Origin: Variovorax boronicumulans
Lineage (GTDB): Bacteria; Pseudomonadota; Gammaproteobacteria; Burkholderiales; Burkholderiaceae_C
Assembly (NCBI RefSeq): GCF_029892485.1
Contig: NZ_JARXVG010000020.1
Coordinates: forward strand, 1-64,000
Direction: 5' to 3'
DNA length: 64,000 bases
The notes under the pieces: model-generated
Database searches by the model: none
Seen by the model: the letters and a program-made list of their open reading frames with translations, nothing else
Told to the model about the DNA's origin: nothing
Shown: positions 60,157 through 64,000 of the stretch, piece by piece
How positions within the stretch are numbered: position 1 is the first letter of the stretch
Layout: every line of letters begins with the position of its first letter
Program-made: the position numbers and the translations under genes

Positions 60157-61659
60157 GTGATCACCGAACTTGAATTCAAGAGCCTCAGCGCCCAGGGCTA
60201 CAACCGCATCCCGCTGATGGCCGAGGCCTTTGCCGACCTCGAAACGCCTCTTTCCCTGTACCTCAAGCTCGCGCATTCGCAGAGCGGCGGCAAGCACAGC
60301 TTCCTGCTCGAATCGGTCGTGGGCGGCGAGCGCTTCGGGCGCTACAGCTTCATCGGTTTGCCGGCGCGCACCTTGCTGCGCGCGAGCGGTTTCGGCGCCG
60401 ATGCCGTGACCGAAGTGGTGACCGACGGTCAGGTCGTCGAAACCGCCGCCGGCAACCCGCTCGACTTCATCGCCGAGTACCAGAAGCGCTTCAAGGTCGC
60501 GCTGCGGCCGGGTCTTCCGCGTTTCTGCGGCGGCCTCGCGGGCTACTTCGGCTACGACACGGTGCGCCACATCGAGCGCAAGCTCGAGAAGAGCTGTCCG
60601 CCCGACACGCTGGGGTGCCCCGACATCCTGCTCCTGCAGTGCGAGGAACTCGCCGTCATCGACAACCTCTCGGGCAAGCTCTACCTGATCGTCTACGCCG
60701 ACCCGAAGCAGCCCGAGGCCTATGCCAATGGCAAGCGGCGCCTGCGCGAACTCAAGGAAAAGCTCAAGTACTCGGTGAGCGCGCCCATCGTGAAGCCCAC
60801 GCAGGCGCATCCGCCCGAGCGCAGTTTTGCCAAGGCCGACTACATCGCGGCCGTGGAGCGCGCCAAGGAAATGATCGCCGCCGGCGACTTCATGCAGGTG
60901 CAGGTGGGCCAGCGCATCAGCAAGCGCTACACCGAGTCGCCGCTGTCGCTGTACCGCGCGCTGCGTTCGCTGAACCCGTCGCCCTACATGTACTACTACC
61001 ACCTGGGCGATTTCCACGTGGTCGGCGCGTCGCCCGAGATCCTGGTGCGCCAGGAGAACACCGGCGATGGCGAGCAGAAGATCACCATCCGCCCGCTGGC
61101 CGGCACACGTCCGCGCGGTGCCTCGCTCGAGCTGGACAAGGCGGCCGAGGAAGAACTCATCAACGACCCGAAGGAGCGCGCCGAGCACGTGATGCTGATC
61201 GACCTTGCGCGCAACGACATCGGACGCATCGCCAAGACCGGCACCGTGAAGGTGACCGAGGCCTTCGCGGTGGAGCGCTACAGCCACGTGATGCACATCG
61301 TGAGCAACGTCGAAGGCACGCTCAAGGACGGCATGACCGCCATCGACGTGCTCAAGGCCACCTTCCCCGCCGGCACGCTGACCGGTGCGCCCAAGGTGCA
61401 TGCAATGGAACTCATCGACCAGCTCGAACCCACCAAGCGCGGTCTCTACGGCGGCGCCTGCGGCTACATCAGCTATGCCGGCGACATGGACGTGGCCATC
61501 GCGATCCGCACCGGCATCGTGAAGGACCAGATGCTGCACGTGCAGGCCGCGGCCGGCGTGGTCGCCGACTCGGTGCCCGAGCTGGAATGGAAAGAAACAG
61601 AGGCCAAGGCGCGCGCACTCCTGCGTGCGGCCGAACTGGTCGAGGAAGGCCTGGAATGA
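60157..61659 (+). CDS. trpE: Anthranilate synthase component I TrpE
   Basis: I start at the GTG at 60157 (VITELEFKSLSAQGYNRIPL), with GGAGA nine bases upstream, giving 500 residues. An in-frame start at 60058 would add an unlikely tail. HSFLLESVVGGERFGRYSFI, LAGTRPRGASLE, DPKERAEHVMLIDLARNDIG and GTLTGAPKVHAMELID are chorismate-binding motifs. It makes anthranilate from chorismate with TrpG. Its stop overlaps the GxxExxY gene (ATGA). Confidence 0.96.
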   Translation: MITELEFKSLSAQGYNRIPLMAEAFADLETPLSLYLKLAHSQSGGKHSFLLESVVGGERFGRYSFIGLPARTLLRASGFGADAVTEVVTDGQVVETAAGNPLDFIAEYQKRFKVALRPGLPRFCGGLAGYFGYDTVRHIERKLEKSCPPDTLGCPDILLLQCEELAVIDNLSGKLYLIVYADPKQPEAYANGKRRLRELKEKLKYSVSAPIVKPTQAHPPERSFAKADYIAAVERAKEMIAAGDFMQVQVGQRISKRYTESPLSLYRALRSLNPSPYMYYYHLGDFHVVGASPEILVRQENTGDGEQKITIRPLAGTRPRGASLELDKAAEEELINDPKERAEHVMLIDLARNDIGRIAKTGTVKVTEAFAVERYSHVMHIVSNVEGTLKDGMTAIDVLKATFPAGTLTGAPKVHAMELIDQLEPTKRGLYGGACGYISYAGDMDVAIAIRTGIVKDQMLHVQAAAGVVADSVPELEWKETEAKARALLRAAELVEEGLE

Positions 61660-62048
61660 GCACCACACCCGATATTCAGAACGACTTCTCGCACGAGATC
61701 ATCGGCGCCGCCGTCGAGGTGCAGCGCGTGCTCGGCACGGGGCTCGACGAGGGCGCCTACGCCGCGGCGCTGGCCATCGAACTGGCCGAGCGCGAGATCG
61801 GTTTCACGCGCGACGTGGCGCTGTCGGCCACTTACAAGGGGCGCTCGCTCGGCGAGGTGTACCGCGCGGGTTTCGTGATCGAGCAGTCGGTCATCGTCGA
61901 ACTCAAGGCGGTCGACGTGTTGACCGACCTGCACCGTGCGCAGGTGCTGGCGGCGCTGCGCCTCTCGGGCCTCAAGCTGGGCCTTCTGATCAACTTCAAC
62001 GTGTTCCCCGTCGTGAAGGGCGTGCACCGGATTGTGAGCAAGCCATGA
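61656..62048 (+). CDS. GxxExxY protein (PD-(D/E)XK-like) within the trp operon
   Basis: The 130-residue protein has the family signature GLDEGAY (residues 29-35) and a nuclease-like VIVELKAVD (E82, K84). It overlaps trpE and trpG by ATGA junctions on both sides, so all three should be co-translated. GxxExxY proteins are widespread and often scattered singly; a nuclease-like fold has been proposed, but function is unknown. Insertion between trpE and trpG is unusual. Confidence 0.85.
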   Translation: MSTTPDIQNDFSHEIIGAAVEVQRVLGTGLDEGAYAAALAIELAEREIGFTRDVALSATYKGRSLGEVYRAGFVIEQSVIVELKAVDVLTDLHRAQVLAALRLSGLKLGLLINFNVFPVVKGVHRIVSKP

Positions 62049-62629
62049 AACTGCTGATGATCGACAACTACGACAGCTTCACCTACAACATCGTCCAGTA
62101 CTTCGGCGAGCTGGGCGCGGATGTGCAGGTGCATCGCAACGACGAGATCACCGTCGAGCAGATCGGCGAACTGATCGCCTCCGGCGTGACGCGGCTCGTG
62201 GTGTCGCCGGGGCCGTGCTCGCCGGCGGAAGCGGGCGTGTCGGTGGCGGCCATCGAGGCCTTTGCCGGCAAGCTGCCCATTCTTGGCGTGTGCCTGGGCC
62301 ATCAGGCCATCGGCGCGGCCTTCGGCGGCAAGATCGTTCGCGCGCAACAGCTCCTGCACGGCAAGACCAGCGAGATCACGACCACGCAGGAGGGCGTGTT
62401 CGCGGGCCTGCCCGAGAAGTTCATCGTCAACCGGTACCACTCGCTCTCGATCGAGCGCGAGAGCTGCCCTTCGGCCCTGGCTGTCACTGCCTGGACCGAC
62501 GACGGCGAGATCATGGGCGTGCGGCACACCGGATACGCGCATGACGTGCGCATCGAAGGCGTGCAGTTCCACCCCGAATCGATACTCACCGAGCATGGCC
62601 ACGCGATGCTCAAGAACTTCCTGGACTGA
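62045..62629 (+). CDS. trpG: Anthranilate synthase component II TrpG
   Basis: The 194-residue class I glutamine amidotransferase has the catalytic Cys83 in GVCLGHQAIG and the His/Glu pair in VQFHPESILTEHG. It opens with MKLLMIDNYDSFTYNIVQYF and feeds ammonia to TrpE. trpD and trpC do not follow in this window. Confidence 0.96.
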   Translation: MKLLMIDNYDSFTYNIVQYFGELGADVQVHRNDEITVEQIGELIASGVTRLVVSPGPCSPAEAGVSVAAIEAFAGKLPILGVCLGHQAIGAAFGGKIVRAQQLLHGKTSEITTTQEGVFAGLPEKFIVNRYHSLSIERESCPSALAVTAWTDDGEIMGVRHTGYAHDVRIEGVQFHPESILTEHGHAMLKNFLD

Positions 62630-62633
62630 CCCC

Positions 62634-63692
62634 ATGACCGACCGCTCTTCCATCGTCGATCTGCGCAGCGACACCGTCACCCAACCCACGCCCGCGATGC
62701 GCGAGGCCATGATGGCCGCGCCGCTCGGCGACGACGTCTTCAGCACCGATCCGAGCGTCAACGCGCTGCAGGAAAAGATCGCCGCGCTGCTGGGCTTCGA
62801 GGCGGCGCTGTTCGTGCCGACCGGCACGCAGAGCAACCTGTGCGCGATCCTCTCGCACTGCGGCCGGGGCGACGAATACATCGTCGGCCAGCAGGCGCAC
62901 TGCTATCGCTGGGAAGGCGGCGGCGCCGCGGTGTTCGGCAGCGTGCAACCGCAGCCGCTGGACCACGCGCCCGACGGCACGCTGCCGCTCGCGCAGATCG
63001 AGGCGTCCATCAAGCCCGACGACGCGCACTTCGCGCGCACGAAGCTGCTGGCGCTGGAGAACACGCTGGGCGGCAAGCTGCTGCCGTTCGAGTATGTGCA
63101 GGCCGCGACGGATCTGGCCAAGCGCAAGGGTCTGCAGCGGCACCTGGACGGCGCGCGTCTCTTCAACGCTGCCACCGCGCAGGCCGCATTGAACAAACGC
63201 AGCGACATTCGCGCCGAAGCCCGCCGCATCGCGCAGTGCTTCGACAGCGTGTCGGTCTGCTTCAGCAAGGGTCTGGGCGCGCCCATCGGCTCGGCGCTGG
63301 TCGGCTCGCGCGAATTCATCGCGCGGGCGCACCGCATCCGCAAGATGGCGGGCGGCGGCATGCGGCAGGCGGGCCTGCTGGCGGCGGCTGCATCGCATGC
63401 GCTCGATCACCACGTCGATCGTCTCGCCGACGACCACGCGCTCGCACGGCGCCTCGCGCAAGGGCTCGAAGGCATCGAGGACCTCGTGGTCGAGGCGCCG
63501 CACACGAACATCGTGTTCGTCGATCTCACGGGCGCCGCGCAAGCGCGTTCGTCGGAACTGATCGCGAGCCTCAACAGCCAGGGCATCCTCGCGACGGGTC
63601 TCTATCGCCTGCGCTTCGTGACGCATCTGGACGTCGACGCTGCGGGCGTGGACCGGGCGATTGCCGCGATCCGCGCCTTCTTCAAGTCCTGA
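62634..63692 (+). CDS. ltaE: Low-specificity L-threonine aldolase
   Basis: The 352-residue PLP enzyme has IVDLRSDTVTQPTPAMREAM, ALFVPTGTQSNLCAIL, HLDGARLFNAA and the PLP lysine motif SVCFSKGLGAPIGSALVG. It cleaves threonine to glycine and acetaldehyde. It starts four bases after trpG but is metabolically separate. Confidence 0.93.
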   Translation: MTDRSSIVDLRSDTVTQPTPAMREAMMAAPLGDDVFSTDPSVNALQEKIAALLGFEAALFVPTGTQSNLCAILSHCGRGDEYIVGQQAHCYRWEGGGAAVFGSVQPQPLDHAPDGTLPLAQIEASIKPDDAHFARTKLLALENTLGGKLLPFEYVQAATDLAKRKGLQRHLDGARLFNAATAQAALNKRSDIRAEARRIAQCFDSVSVCFSKGLGAPIGSALVGSREFIARAHRIRKMAGGGMRQAGLLAAAASHALDHHVDRLADDHALARRLAQGLEGIEDLVVEAPHTNIVFVDLTGAAQARSSELIASLNSQGILATGLYRLRFVTHLDVDAAGVDRAIAAIRAFFKS

Positions 63693-63708
63693 ATCTGCCT
63701 ACGACGCG

Positions 63709-64000
63709 ATGCCTGATCTTCCCCATCTGCTCGCCTTCATCGCCGCCGGCTGGCTGCTGAATCTCACGCCGGGCCCCGACGTGCTCTACGTCGTGACGAA
63801 TTCGCTGCGTTCGGGCGTGCGTGCCGGCATCGTGGCGGGGCTCGGCATCACCGCCGGCTGCTTCGTCCACATCTTCGCGGCGGCGGTCGGTGTCGGCACG
63901 TTGATGGCCACGTCCGCGGCGGCCTTCACGGTGCTCAAGTACATCGGCGCGGCCTACCTGCTGTATCTGGGGGTGCGCATGGTGCTGTCGCGCGCGGCGC
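63709..64000 (+). CDS. LysE-family exporter, truncated by the window edge
   Basis: The first 97 residues are seen (FIAAGWLLNLTPGPDVLYVV, GVRAGIVAGLGITAGCFVHI, TVLKYIGAAYLLYLGVRMVL), the N-terminal helices of the LysE/RhtB amino-acid exporter family. The sequence runs off the right edge, so the substrate and C-terminus are unknown. It may export threonine or a related amino acid given ltaE upstream. Confidence 0.88.
   Translation, partial: MPDLPHLLAFIAAGWLLNLTPGPDVLYVVTNSLRSGVRAGIVAGLGITAGCFVHIFAAAVGVGTLMATSAAAFTVLKYIGAAYLLYLGVRMVLSRAA

Noticed and set aside
1..64000. tRNA, rRNA, CRISPR array, transposase, integrase or phage genes
   Set aside because: None seen on either strand by reading; gaps are short and hold only repeats and regulatory-looking sequence.

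Overview
The window is GC-rich, densely coded bacterial DNA with almost no gaps. It most resembles a betaproteobacterium of the Comamonadaceae, and Variovorax-like is my best guess. That placement is an inference from the Bug-family solute-binding protein, the trpE/trpG arrangement, the Nit1C cluster, the REP-like palindromes and the overall codon style; no rRNA or other phylogenetic marker is present.

Positions 1-43379 are dominated by one large type VI secretion system (T6SS) locus. A long plus-strand run starts with a membrane Ser/Thr kinase (PpkA-like), an MltA-type lytic transglycosylase, a sigma-factor-like protein with a single-TM partner, and a secreted caspase-like protein. The baseplate and recycling block follows: a divergent Hcp-like protein, TagJ, TssE, TssF, TssG, a TPR-methyltransferase and the ClpV ATPase. 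Then come two VgrG modules with effector-loading genes (DUF2169, pentapeptide, DUF3540, PAAR-like DUF4150, DUF6484), a ketoacyl-synthase-like protein without its catalytic residues, a PAAR-like protein with a candidate HNH/GHH nuclease tail, a propeller-like candidate immunity protein, a TIGR02270 HEAT-repeat protein and a tiny two-TM protein. FHA (TagH) and a PP2C phosphatase close the run, so kinase and phosphatase bracket it. On the minus strand tssA-tssB-tssC-hcp plus a candidate cysteine-hydrolase effector form a second unit. It diverges from tssJ, and tssJ converges on tssL plus a short TssM-N-terminal-like gene. TssK and a full-length TssM are not in the window.

An orphan NarL-type response regulator (43623-44312) and a palindromic repeat separate the T6SS from a complete minus-strand Nit1C cluster (44481-50260): nitrilase, radical SAM protein, GNAT, AIR-synthase-like protein, flavoprotein and two small conserved proteins. 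This family of clusters is linked to cyanide/nitrile nitrogen assimilation. A MocR-type regulator diverges from it across a region holding many TGCGATCAA-like boxes, which suggests operator sites.

The right end is ordinary metabolism. It has a Nudix protein with a degenerate metallo-beta-lactamase-like tail, and a small catabolic cluster (Bug receptor, AraC regulator, nitroreductase, acyl-CoA ligase, MaoC hydratase). After gph and a chalcone-isomerase-like secreted protein comes trpE, an intercalated GxxExxY protein, trpG, a threonine aldolase and a truncated LysE exporter. Upstream of trpE I read a 27-codon leader peptide with a Trp-Pro-Trp stretch followed by mutually exclusive hairpins, which looks like a transcription attenuator.
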